64,000 nucleotides of DNA, taken from assembly GCA_964036295.1 (NCBI GenBank), contig OZ038469.1:1376001-1440000 (forward strand). Direction: 5' to 3'. This stretch comes from Plumapathes pennacea. Taxonomy: Eukaryota > Cnidaria > Anthozoa > Antipatharia > Myriopathidae. How positions within the stretch are numbered: position 1 is the stretch's first letter; each line of letters starts with the position of its first letter. Shown here in pieces: positions 46,252 through 59,664 of the stretch. A model generated the notes under the pieces. The model saw nothing but the letters and a program-made list of their open reading frames with translations. It did not search any database and was not told the origin of the DNA. The translations under genes and the position numbers were made by a program.

Positions 46252-49200
46252 TTCAAACTGTCAAGAAACGTTCCTAGGACTATCCGACGATTTTTGCATA
46301 GTTTTCATAAACTTTAAACTCGCGCGTCGGGAGAACTTAGAGCAAATCATCCACTAATTAAAACATCACACCTTTCGAGCAAAGGAGCTAAATCTAAGCT
46401 GCTATATCTCGCCAACGGATGCAGATAGATAAAGCAATGGTATTGCAAAAACTCTTGTTATAGTCCAAGGAAGGTTTCCTGAAAGTTTCACGAGTTTTCA
46501 ATTTTTGGCCAAAATCGGCAAAAAACCCTGTGCTATAGCCTTAGTATTTTGTCAAAATTCCAAGATTTTTCAATCACCTCAGAAATGCATGAAACTTTCA
46601 AGAATTCTTCCTGGGACTATGCCGACAACTTTTGCATACTTTTTGTAAAGTTTTACTGCGCGCGTCGTGAGAAATTAGATCAAATCACGCACTAATTAAA
46701 ACATCACACCTTTCGAGCAAAGGAGCAGAGTTTAAGCTGCTATATCTCCGCAACGTATGAAGATAGATAAGGAAAATGTATTGCAAAAAGTATTCTTATA
46801 GCCTAAGGAAGGTTTCCTGAAAGTTTCAAGAGTTTTCATTTTTTGGCCAAAATCGGCAAAAAACACTTACTATTTTGTCAAAATTCCAAGATTTTTCAAC
46901 CATCTCAGAATCGCATTAAACTTTCAGGAAACGTTCCTGGGAAAATGTCGACAAGTTTTGCATAGTTTTTGTAAACTTTTAGTGCGCGCGTCGTTAGAAA
47001 TTAGAGAAAATTACAGCAAATCATGCATTAATTAATTCATCACACCTTTCGAGTTCAGCTGTTATATCTCGGCAGCGGATGAAGATAGATAAGGAAAATG
47101 TACTGCAAAAAGTCTTATTATAGTCTAAGGAAGGTTTCCTGAAAGTTTCAAGAGTTTTCATTTTTTGGCCAAAATCGGCAAAAACCCTGTGTTATAGCCT
47201 TAGTATTTTGTCAAAATTCCAAGATTTTTCAACCATCTCAGAATCGCATGAAACTTTCAGGAAACGTTCCTGGGACAATGTCGACAAATTTTGCATAGTT
47301 TTTGTAAACTTTTAGCGCGCGCGTCGTGAGAATTTAGAGAAAATTACAGCAAATAATACATTAAATAATTCATCACACCTTTCGAGTTAAGCTGTTATAT
47401 CTCGGCAACGGATGCAGATAGATAAGGAAAATGTATTGCAAAAAGTCTTATTATAGTCTAAGGAAGGTTTCCTGAAAGTTTCAAGAGTTTTCATTTTTTG
47501 GCCAAAATCGGCAAAAAACCCTGTGCTATAGCCTTAGTATTTTGTCAAAATTCCAAGATTTTTCAACCATCTCAGAATTGCATGAAACTTTCAGGAAACG
47601 TTCCTGGGACAATGCCGACAAGTTTTGCATAGTTTTTGTAAACTTTTAGCGCGTGCGTCGTGAGAAATTAGAGAAAATTACAGCAAATCAAGCACTAATT
47701 AATTCATCACACCTTTCGAGTTCAGCTGTTATATCTCGGCAGCGGATGCAGATAGATAAGGAAAATGTATTGCAAAAAGTCTTATTATAGTCTAAGGAAG
47801 GTTTCCTGAAAGTTTCAAGAGTTTTCATTTTTTGGCCAAAATCGGCAAAAAACCCTGTGCTATAGCCTTAGTATTTTGTCAAAATTCCAAGATTTTTCAA
47901 CCATCTCAGAATTGCATGAAACTTTCAGGAAACGTTCCTGGGACAATGCCGACAAGTTTTGCATAGTTTTTGTAAACTTTTAGCGCGTGCGTCGTGAGAA
48001 ATTAGAGAAAATTACAGCAAATCAAGCACTAATTAATTCATCACACCTTTCGAGTTCAGCTGTTATATCTCGGCAGCGGATGCAGATAGATAAGGAAAAT
48101 GTATTGCAAAAAGTCTTATTATAGTCTAAGGAAGGTTTCCTGAAAGTTTCAAGAGTTTTCATTTTTTGGCCAAAATCGGCAAAAAACCCTGTGTTATAGC
48201 CTTAGTATTTTGTCAAAATTCCAAGATTTTTCAACCATCTCAGAATTGCATGAAACTTTCAGGAAACGTTCCTGGGACAATGCCGACAAGTTTTGCATAG
48301 TTTTTGTAAACTTTTAGCGCGTGCGTCGTGAGAATTTAGAGAAAATTACAGCAAATCAAGCACTAATTTATTCATCACACCTTTCGAGTTCAGCTGTTGT
48401 ATCTCGGCAGCGGATGAAGATAGATAAAGAAAATGTATTGCAAAAAGTCTTATTATAGTCTAAGGAAGGTTTCCTGAAAGTTTCAAGAGTTTTCATTTTT
48501 TGGCCAAAATCGGCAAAAAACCCTGTGCTATAGCCTTAGTATTTTGTCAAAATTCCAAGATTTTTCAACCATCTCAGAATCGCATGAAACTTTCAGGAAA
48601 CGTTCCTGGGACAATGTCGACAAGTTTTGCATAGTTTTTGTAAACTTTTAGCGCGCGCGTCGTGAGAATTTAGAGAAAATTACAGCAAATAATGCATTAA
48701 ATAATTCATGACACCTTTCGAGTTCAGCTGTTATATCTCGGCAACGGATGCAGATAGATCAGGAAAATGTATTGCAAAAAGTCTTATTATAGTCTAAGGA
48801 AGGTTTCCTGAAAGTTTCAAGAGTTTTCATTTTTTGGCCAAAATCGGCAAAAAACCCTGTGCTATAGCCTTAGTATTTTGTCAAAATTCCAAGATTTTTC
48901 AACCATCTCAGAATTGCATGAAACTTTCAGGAAACGTTCCTGGGACAATGCCGACAAGTTTTGCATAGTTTTTGTAAACTTTTAGCGCGCGCGTCGTGAG
49001 AATTTAGAGAAAATTACAGCAAATCAAGCACTAATTAATTCATCACACCTTTCGAGTTCAGCTGTTATATCTCGGCAGCGGATGAAGATAGATAAAGAAA
49101 ATGTATTGCAAAAAGTCTTATTATAGTCTAAGGAAGGTTTCCTGAAAGTTTCAAGAGTTTTCATTTTTTGGCCAAAATCGGCAAAAAACCCTGTGCTATA

Positions 49201-50457
49201 GCCTTAGTATTTTGTCAAAATTCCAAGATTTTTCAATCACCTCAGAAATGCATGAAACTTTCAAGAATTCTTCCTGGGACTATGCCGACAACTTTTGCAT
49301 ACTTTTTGTAAAGTTTTACTGCGCGCGTCGTGAGAAATTAGATCAAATCACGCACTAATTAAAACATCACACCTTTCGAGCAAAGGAGCAGAGTTTAAGC
49401 TGCTATATCTCCGCAACGTATGAAGATAGATAAGGAAAATGTATTGCAAAAAGTATTCTTATAGCCTAAGGAAGGTTTCCTGAAAGTTTCAAGAGTTTTC
49501 ATTTTTTGGCCAAAATCGGCAAAAAACACTTACTATTTTGTCAAAATTCCAAGATTTTTCAACCATCTCAGAATCGCATTAAACTTTCAGGAAACGTTCC
49601 TGGGAAAATGTCGACAAGTTTTGCATAGTTTTTGTAAACTTTTAGTGCGCGCGTCGTTAGAAATTAGAGAAAATTACAGCAAATCATGCATTAATTAATT
49701 CATCACACCTTTCGAGTTCAGCTGTTATATCTCGGCAGCGGATGAAGATAGATAAGGAAAATGTATTGCAAAAAGTCTTATTATAGTCTAAGGAAGGTTT
49801 CCTGAAAGTTTCAAGAGTTTTCATTTTTTGGCCAAAATCGGCAAAAACCCTGTGTTATAGCCTTAGTATTTTGTCAAAATTCCAAGATTTTTCAACCATC
49901 TCAGAATTGCATGAAACTTTCAGGAAACGTTCCTGGGACAATGCCGACAAGTTTTGCATAGTTTTTGTAAACTTTTAGCGCGTGCGTCGTGAGAAATTAG
50001 AGAAAATTACAGCAAATCAAGCACTAATTAATTCATCACACCTTTCGAGTTCAGCTGTTATATCTCGGCAGCGGATGCAGATAGATAAGGAAAATGTATT
50101 GCAAAAAGTCTTATTATAGTCTAAGGAAGGTTTCCTGAAAGTTTCAAGAGTTTTCATTTTTTGGCCAAAATCGGCAAAAAACCCTGTGTTATAGCCTTAG
50201 TATTTTGTCAAAATTCCAAGATTTTTCAACCATCTCAGAATTGCATGAAACTTTCAGGAAACGTTCCTGGGACAATGCCGACAAGTTTTGCATAGTTTTT
50301 GTAAACTTTTAGCGCGTGCGTCGTGAGAATTTAGAGAAAATTACAGCAAATCAAGCACTAATTTATTCATCACACCTTTCGAGTTCAGCTGTTGTATCTC
50401 GGCAGCGGATGAAGATAGATAAAGAAAATGTATTGCAAAAAGTCTTATTATAGTCTA

Positions 50458-50602
50458 AGGAAGGTTTCCTGAAAGTTTCAAGAGTTTTCATTTTTTGGCC
50501 AAAATCGGCAAAAAACCCTGTGCTATAGCCTTAGTATTTTGTCAAAATTCCAAGATTTTTCAACCATCTCAGAATCGCATGAAACTTTCAGGAAACGTTC
50601 CT
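50458..50602. repeat. Dyad symmetry in each satellite monomer (example)
   Basis: In this monomer, 50458-50480 and 50580-50602 are 23-bp inverted copies with a single mismatch. The 17-bp inner part, 'gtttcctgaaagtttca', is perfect. The 99-bp loop contains a perfect 12-bp palindrome, TTTTGGCCAAAA (50493-50504). The same arms recur throughout the core array. Confidence 0.85.
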
Positions 50603-53600
50603 GGGACAATGTCGACAAGTTTTGCATAGTTTTTGTAAACTTTTAGCGCGCGCGTCGTGAGAATTTAGAGAAAATTACAGCAAATAATGCATTAAATAAT
50701 TCATGACACCTTTCGAGTTCAGCTGTTATATCTCGGCAACGGATGCAGATAGATAAGGAAAATGTATTGCAAAAAGTCTTATTATAGTCTAAGGAAGGTT
50801 TCCTGAAAGTTTCAAGAGTTTTCATTTTTTGGCCAAAATCGGCAAAAAACCCTGTGCTATAGCCTTAGTATTTTGTCAAAATTCCAAGATTTTTCAACCA
50901 TCTCAGAATTGCATGAAACTTTCAGGAAACGTTCCTGGGACAATGCCGACAAGTTTTGCATAGTTTTTGTAAACTTTTAGCGCGCGCGTCGTGAGAATTT
51001 AGAGAAAATTACAGCAAATCAAGCACTAATTAATTCATCACACCTTTCGAGTTCAGCTGTTATATCTCGGCAGCGGATGAAGATAGATAAAGAAAATGTA
51101 TTGCAAAAAGTCTTATTATAGTCTAAGGAAGGTTTCCTGAAAGTTTCAAGAGTTTTCATTTTTTGGCCAAAATCGGCAAAAAACCCTGTGCTATAGCCTT
51201 AGTATTTTGTCAAAATTCCAAGATTTTTCAACCATCTCAGAATCGCATGAAACTTTCAGGAAACGTTCCTGGGACAATGTCGACAAGTTTTGCATAGTTT
51301 TTGTAAACTTTTAGCGCGCGCGTCGTGAGAATTTAGAGAAAATTACAGCAAATCATGCATTAATTAATTCATCACACCTTTCGAGTTCAGCTGTTATATC
51401 TCGGCAACGGATGCAGATAGATAAGGAAAATGTATTGCAAAAAGTCTTATTATAGTCTAAGGAAGGTTTCCTGAAAGTTTCAAGAGTTTTCATTTTTTGG
51501 CCAAAATCGGCAAAAAACCCTGTGCTATAGCCTTAGTAATTTGTCAAAATTCCAAGATTTTTCAACCATCTCAGAATTGCATGAAACTTTCAGGAAACGT
51601 TCCTGGGACAATGCCGACAAGTTTTACATAGTTTTTGTAAACTTTTAGCGCGTGCGTCGTGAGAATTTAGAGAAATTTACAGCAAATCAAGCACTAATTA
51701 ATTCATCACACCTTTCGAGTTCAGCTGTTATATCTCGGCAGCGGATGAAGATAGATAAGGAAAATGTATTGCAAAAAGTCTTATTATAGTCTAAGGAAGG
51801 TTTCCTGAAAGTTTCAAGAGTTTTCATCTTTTGGCCAAAATCGGCAAAAAACCCCGTGCTATAGCCTTAGTATTTTGTCAAAATTCCAAGATTTTTCAAC
51901 CATCTCAGAATCGCATGAAACTTTCAGGAAACGTTCCTGGGACAATGTCGACAAATTTTGCATAGTTTTTGTAAACTTTTAGCGCGCGCGTCGTGAGAAT
52001 TTAGAGAAAATTACAGCAAATCATGCATTAATTAATTCATCACACCTTTCAAGTTCAGCTGTTATATCTCGGCAACGGATGCAGATAGATAAGGAAAATG
52101 TATTGCAAAAAGTCTTATTATAGTCTAAGGAAGGTTTCCTGAAAGTTTCAAGAGTTTTCATTTTTTGGCCAAAATCGGCAAAAAACCCTGTGCTATAGCC
52201 TTAGTATTTTGTGAAAATTCCAAGATTTTTCAACCATCTCAGAATCGCATGAAACTTTCAGGAAACGTTCCTGGGACAATGCCGACAGGTTTTGCATACT
52301 TTTTGTAAACTTTTAGCGCGTGCGTCGTGAGAATTTAGAGAAATTTACAGCAAATCAAGCACTAATTATTTCATCACACCTTTCGAGTTCAGCTGTTATA
52401 TCTCGGCAGCGGATGCAGATAGATAAGGAAAATGTATTGCAAAAAGTCTTATTATAGTCTAAGGAAGGTTTCCTGAAAGTTTCAAGAGTTTTCAATTTTT
52501 GGCCAAAATCGGCAAAAAACCCTGTGCTATAGCCTTAGTATTTTGTCAAAATTCCAAGATTTTTCAACCATCTCAGAATCGCATGAAACTTTCAGGAAAC
52601 GTTCCTGGGACAATGTCGACAAGTTTTGCATAGTTTTTGTAAACTTTTAGCGCGCGCGTCGTGAGAATTTAGAGAAAATTACAGCAAATAATGCATTAAT
52701 TAATTCATCACACCTTTCGAGTTCAGCTGTTATATCTCGGCAACGGATGCAGATAGATAAGGAAAATGTATTGCAAAAAGTCTTATTATAGTCTAAGGAA
52801 GGTTTCCTGAAAGTTTCAAGAGTTTTCATTTTTTGGCCAAAATCGGCAAAAAACCCTGTGCTATAGCCTTAGTATTTTGTCAAAATTCCAAGATTTTTCA
52901 ACCATCTCAGAATTGCATGAAACTTTCAGGAAACGTTCCTGGGACAATGCCGACAAGTTTTGCATAGTTTTTGTAAACTTTTAGCACGCGCGTCGTGAGA
53001 AATTAGAGAAAATTACAGCAAATAATGCATTAATTAATTCATCACACCTTTCGAGTTCAGCTGTTATATCTCGGCAACGGATGCAGATAGATAAGGAAAA
53101 TGTATTGCAAAAAGTCTTATTATAGTCTAAGGAAGGTTTCCTGAAGGTTTCAAGAGTTTTCATTTTTTGGCCAAAATCGGCAAAAAACCCTGTGCTATAG
53201 CCTTAGTATTTTGTCAAAATTCCAAGATTTTTCAACCATCTCAGAATTGCATGAAACTTTCAGGAAACGTTCCTGGGACAATGCCGACAAGTTTTACATA
53301 GTTTTTGTAAACTTTTAGCGCGTGCGTCGTGAGAATTTAGAGAAAATTACAGCAAATCAAGCACTAATTAATTTATCACACCTTTCGAGTTCAGCTGTTA
53401 TATCTCGGCAACGGATGAAGATAGATAAGGAAAATGTATTGCAAAAAGTCTTATTATAGTCTAAGGAAGGTTTCCTGAAAGTTTCAAGAGTTTTCATTTT
53501 TTGGCCAAAATCGGCAAAAAACCCTGTGCTATAGCCTTAGTATTTTGTCAAAATTCCAAGATTTTTCAACCATCTCAGAATCGCATGAAACTTTCAGGAA

Positions 53601-56600
53601 ACGTTCCTGGGACAATGTCGACAAATTTTGCATAATTTTTGTAAACTTTTAGCGCGCGCGTCGTGAGAATTTAGAGAAAATTACAGCAAATCATGCATTA
53701 ATTAATTCATCACACCTTTCGAGTTCAGCTGTTATATCTCGGCAACGGATGCAGATAGATAAGGAAAATGTATTGCAAAAAGTCTTATTATAGTCTAAGG
53801 AAGGTTTCTTGAAAGTTTCAAGAGTTTTCATTTTTTGGCCAAAATCGGCAAAAAACCCTGTGCTATAGCCTTAGTATTTTGTCAAAATTCCAAGATTTTT
53901 CAACCATCTCAGAATCGCATGAAACTTTCAGGAAACGTTCCTGGGACAATGTCGACAAATTTTGCATAGTTTTTGTAAACTTTTAGCGCGCGCGTCGTGA
54001 GAATTTAGAGAAAATTACAGCAAATAATGCATTAATTAATTCATCACACCTTTCGAGTTCAGCTGTTATATCTCGGCAACGGATGCAGATAGATAAGGAA
54101 AATGTATTGCAAAAAGTCTTATTATAGTCTAAGGAAGGTTTCCTGAAAGTTTCAAGAGTTTTCATTTTTTGGCCAAAATCGGCAAAAAACCCTGTGCTAT
54201 AGCCTTAGTATTTTGTCAAAATTCCAAGATTTTTCAACCATCTCAGAATTGCATGAAACTTTCAGGAAACGTTCCTGGGACAATGTCGACAAGTTTTGCA
54301 TAGTTTTTGTAAACTTTTAGCACGCGCGTCGTGAGAAATTAGAGAAAATTACAGCAAATAATGCATTAATTAATTCATCACACCTTTCGAGTTAAGCTGT
54401 TATATCTCGGCAGCGGATGCAGATAGATAAAGAAAATGTATTGCAAAAAGTCTTATTATAGTCTAAGGTAGGTTTCCTGAAAGTTTCAAGAGTTTTCATT
54501 TTTTGGCCAAAATCGGCAAAAAACCCTGTGCTATAGCCTTAGTATTTTGTCAAAATTCCAAGATTTTTCAACCATCTCAGAATCGCATGAAACTTTCAGG
54601 AAACATTCCTGGGACAATGCCGACAAGTTTTGCATAGTTTTTGTAAACTTTTAGCGCGTGCGTCGTGAGAATTTAGAGAAAATTACAGCAAATCAAGCAC
54701 TAATTAATTCATCACACCTTTCGAGTTCAGCTGTTATATCTCGGCAGCGGATGAAGATAGATAAAGAAAATGTATTGCAAAAAGTTTTATTATAGTCTAA
54801 GGAAGGTTTCCTGAAAGTTTCAAGAGTTTTCATTTTTTGGCCAAAATCGGCAAAAAACCCTGTGCTATAGCCTTAGTATTTTGTCAAAATTCCAAGATTT
54901 TTCAACCATCTCAGAATCGCATGAAACTTTCAGGAAACGTTCCTGGGACAATGCCGGCAGGTTTTGCATAGTTTTTGTAAACTTTTAGCGTGTGCGTCGT
55001 GAGAATTTAGAGAAAATTACAGCAAATCAAGCACTAATTAATTCATCACACCTTTCGAGTTTAGCTGTTATATCTCGGCAGCGGATGAAGATAGATAAAG
55101 AAAATGTATCGCAAAAAGTCTTCTTATAGTCTAAGGAAGGTTTCCTGAAAGTTTCAAGAGTTTTCATTTTTTGGCCAAAATCGGCAAAAAACCCTGTGCT
55201 ATAGCCTTAGTATTTTGTCAAAATTCCAAGATTTTTCAACCATCTCAGAACAGCATGAAACTTTCAGGAAACGTTCCTGGGACAATGTCGACAGGTTTTG
55301 CATAGTTTTTGTAAACTTTTAGCACGCGCGTCGTGAGAATTTAGAGAAAATTACAGCAAATCATGCATTAAATAAATCATCACACCTTTCGAGTTCAGCT
55401 GTTATATCTCGGCAACGGATGCAGATAGATAAGGAAAATGTATTGCAAAAAGTCTTATTATAGTCTAAGGAAGGTTTCCTGAAAGTTTCAAGAGTTTTCA
55501 TCTTTTGGCCAAAATCGGCAAAAAACCCTGTGCTATAGCCTTAGTATTTTGTCAAAATTCCAAGATTTTTCAACCATCTCAGAATCGCATGAAACTTTCA
55601 GGAAACGTTCCTGGGACAATGCCGACAAGTTTTGCATAGTTTTTGTAAACTTTTAACGCGTTCGTCGTGAGAATTTAGAGAAAATTACAGCAAATCAAGC
55701 ACTAATTAATTCATCACACCCCTCGAGTTCAGCTGTTATATCTCGGCAACCGATGCAGATAGATAATGAAAATGTATTGCAAAAAGTCTTATTATAGTCT
55801 AAGGAAGGTTTCCTGAAAGTTTCAAGAGTTTTCATTTTTTGGCCAAAATCGGCAAAAAACCCTGTGCTATAGCCTTAGTATTTTGTCAAAATTCCAAGAT
55901 TTTTCAACCATCTCAGAACAGCATGAAACTGTCAGGAAACGTTCCTGGGACAATGTCGACAAATTTTGCATAGTTTTTGTAAACTTTTAGCACGCGCGTC
56001 GTGAGAATTTAGAGAAATTTACAGCAAATCATGCATTAATTAAATCATCACACCTTTCGAGTTCAGCTGTTATATCTCGGCAACGGATGGAGATAGATAA
56101 GGAAAATGTATTGCAAAAAGTCTTATTATAGTCTAAGGAAGGTTTCCTGAAAGTTTCAAGAGTTTTCATTTTTTGGCCAAAATCGGCAAAAAACCCTGTG
56201 CTATAGCCTTAGTATTTTGTCAAAATTCCAAGATTTTTCAACCATCTCAGAAATGCATGAAACTTTCAGGAAACGTTCCTGGGACAATGCCGACAGGTTT
56301 TGCATAGTTTTTGTAAACTTTTAGCGCGTGCGTCGTGAGAATTTAGAGAAAATTACAGCAAATAATGCATTAATTAATTCATCACACCTTTCGAGTTCAG
56401 CTGTTATATCTCGGCAGCGGATGCAGATAGATCAGGAAAATGTATTGCAAAAAGTCTTATTATAGTCTAAGGAAGGTTTCCTGAAAGTTTAAAGAGTTTT
56501 CATTTTTTGGCCAAAATCGGAAAAAAAACCCTGTGCTATAACCTTAGTATTTTGTCAAAATTCCAAGATTTTTCAACCATCTCAGAATCGCATGAAACTT

Positions 56601-59600
56601 TCAGGAAACGTTCCTGGGACAATGCCGACAAGTTTTGCATAGTTTTTGTAAACTTTTAGCGCGCGCGTCGTGAGAATTTAGAGAAAATTACAGCAAATAA
56701 TGCATTAATTAATTCATCACACCTTTCGAGTTCAGCTGCTATATCTCGGCAACGGATGCAGAAAGATAAGGAAAATGTATTGCAAAAAGTCTTATTATAG
56801 TCTAAGGAAGGTTTCCTGAAAGTTTCAAGAGTTTTCATTTTTTGGCCAAAATCGGCAAAAAACCCTGTGCTATAGCCTTGGTATTTTGTCAAAATTCCAA
56901 GATTTTTCAACCATCTCAGAATCGCATGAAACTTTCAGGAAACGTTCCTGGGACAATGTCGACAAGTTTTGCATAGTTTTTGTAAACTTTTAGCACGCGC
57001 GTCGTGAGAAATTAGAGAAAATTACAGCAAATAATGCATTAATTAATTCATCACACCTTTCGAGTTCAGCTGTTATATCTCGGCAACGGATGCAGATAGA
57101 TAAGGAAAATGTATTGCAAAAAGTCTTATTATAGTCTAAGGAAGGTTTCCTGAAAGTTTCAAGAGTTTTCATTTTTTGGCCAAAATCGGCAAAAAACCCT
57201 GTGCTATAGCCTTAGTATTTTGTCAAAATTCCAAGATTTTTCAACCATCTCAGAAATGCATGAAACTTTCAGGAAACGTTCCTGGGACAATGCCGACAAG
57301 TTTTGCATACTTTTTGTAAACTTTTAGCGCGTGCGTCGTGAGAATTTAGAGAAAATTACAGCAAATAATGCATTAATTAATTCATCACACCTTTCGAGTT
57401 CAGCTGTTATATCTCGGCAACGGATGCAGATAGATCAGGAAAATGTATTGCAAAAAGTCTTATTATAGTCTAAGGAAGGTTTCCTGAAAGTTTCAAGAGT
57501 TTTCATTTTTTGGCCAAAATCGGAAAAAAAACCCTGTGCTATAACCTTAGTATTTTGTCAAAATTCCAAGATTTTCCAACCATCTCAGAATCGCATGAAA
57601 CTTTCAGGAAACGTTCCTGGGACAATGTCGACAAGTTTTGCACAGTTTTTGTAAACTTTTAGCGCGTGCGTCGTGAGAATTTAGAGAAAATTACAGCAAA
57701 TAATGCATTAATTAATTCATCACACCTTTCGAGTTCAGCTGTTATATCTCGGCAGCGGATGCAGATAGATCAGGAAAATGTATTGCAAAAAGTCTTATTA
57801 TAGTCTAAGGAAGGTTTCCTGAAAGTTTCAAGAGTTTTCATTTTTTGGCCAAAATCGGAAAAAAAACCCTGTGCTATAACCTTAGTATTTTGTCAAAATT
57901 CCAAGATTTTTCAACCATCTCAGAATCGCATGAAACTTTCAGGAAACGTTCCTGGGACAATGCCGACAAGTTTTGCATAGTTTTTGTAAACTTTTAGCGC
58001 GCGCGTCGTGAGAATTTAGAGAAAATTACAGCAAATAATGCATTAATTAATTCATCACACCTTTCGAGTTCAGCTGCTATATCTCGGCAACGGATGCAGA
58101 AAGATAAGGAAAATGTAATGCAAAAAGTCTTATTATAGTCTAAGGAAGGTTTCCTGAAAGTTTCAAGAGTTTTCATTTTTTGGCCAAAATCGGCAAAAAA
58201 CCCTGTGCTATAGCCTTGGTATTTTGTCAAAATTCCAAGATTTTTCAACCATCTCAGAATCGCATGAAACTTTCAGGAAACGTTCCTGGGACAATGTCGA
58301 CAAGTTTTGCATAATTTTTGTAAACTTTTAGCACGCGCGTCGTGAGAAATTAGAGAAAATTACAGCAAATAATGCATTAATTAATTCATCACACCTTTCG
58401 AGTTCAGCTGTTATATCTCGGCAACGGATGCAGATAGATAAGGAAAATGTATTGCAAAAAGTCTTATTATAGTCTAAGGAAGGTTTCCTGAAAGTTTCAA
58501 GAGTTTTCATTTTTTGGCCAAAATCGGCAAAAAACCCTGTGCTATAGCCTTAGTATTTTGTCAAAATTCCAAGATTTTTCAACCATCTCAGAAATGCATG
58601 AAACTTTCAGGAAACGTTCCTGGGACAATGCCGACAAGTTTTGCATAGTTTTTGTAAACTTTTAGCGCGTGCGTCGTGAGAATTTAGAGAAAATTACAGC
58701 AAATAATGCATTAATTAATTCATCACACCTTTCGAGTTCAGCTGTTATATCTCGGCAACGGATGCAGATAGATCAGGAAAATGTATTGCAAAAAGTCTTA
58801 TTATAGTCTAAGGAAGGTTTCCTGAAAGTTTCAAGAGTTTTCATTTTTTGGCCAAAATCGGAAAAAAAACCCTGTGCTATAACCTTAGTATTTTGTCAAA
58901 ATTCCAAGATTTTTCAACCATCTCAGAATCGCATGAAACTTTCAGGAAACGTTCCTGGGACAATGTCGACAAGTTTTGCATAGTTTTTGTAAACTTTTAG
59001 CACGCGCGTCGTGAGAATTTAGAGAAAATTACAGCAAATCATGCATTAATTAAATCATCACACCTTTCGAGTTCAGCTGTTATATCTCGGCAACGGATGC
59101 AGATAGATAAGGAAAATGTATTGCAAAAAGTCTTATTATAGTCTAAGGAAGGTTTCCTGAAAGTTTCAAGAGTTTTCATTTTTTGGCCAAAATCGGCAAA
59201 AAACCCTGTGCTATAGCCTTAGTATTTTGTCAAAATTCCAAGATTTTTCAACCATCTCAGAATTGCATGAAACTTTCAGGAAACGTTCCTGGGACAATGC
59301 CGACAGGTTTTGCATACTTTTTGTAAACTTTTAACGCGTGCGTCGTGAGAATTTAGAGAAATTTACAGCAAATCAAGCACTAATTAATTCATCACACCTT
59401 TCGAGTTCAGCTGTTATATCTCGGCAGCGGATGAAGATAGATAAGGAAAATGTATTGCAAAAAGTCTTATTATAGTCTAAGGAAGGTTTCCTGAAAGTTT
59501 CAAGAGTTTTCATTTTTTGGCCAAAATCGGCAAAAAACCCTGTGCTATAGCCTTAGTATTTTGTCAAAATTCCAAGATTTTTCAACCATCTCAGAATCGC

Positions 59601-59664
59601 ATGAAACTTTCAGGAAACGTTCCTGGGACAATGTCGACAAGTTTTGCATAGTTTTTGTAAACTT

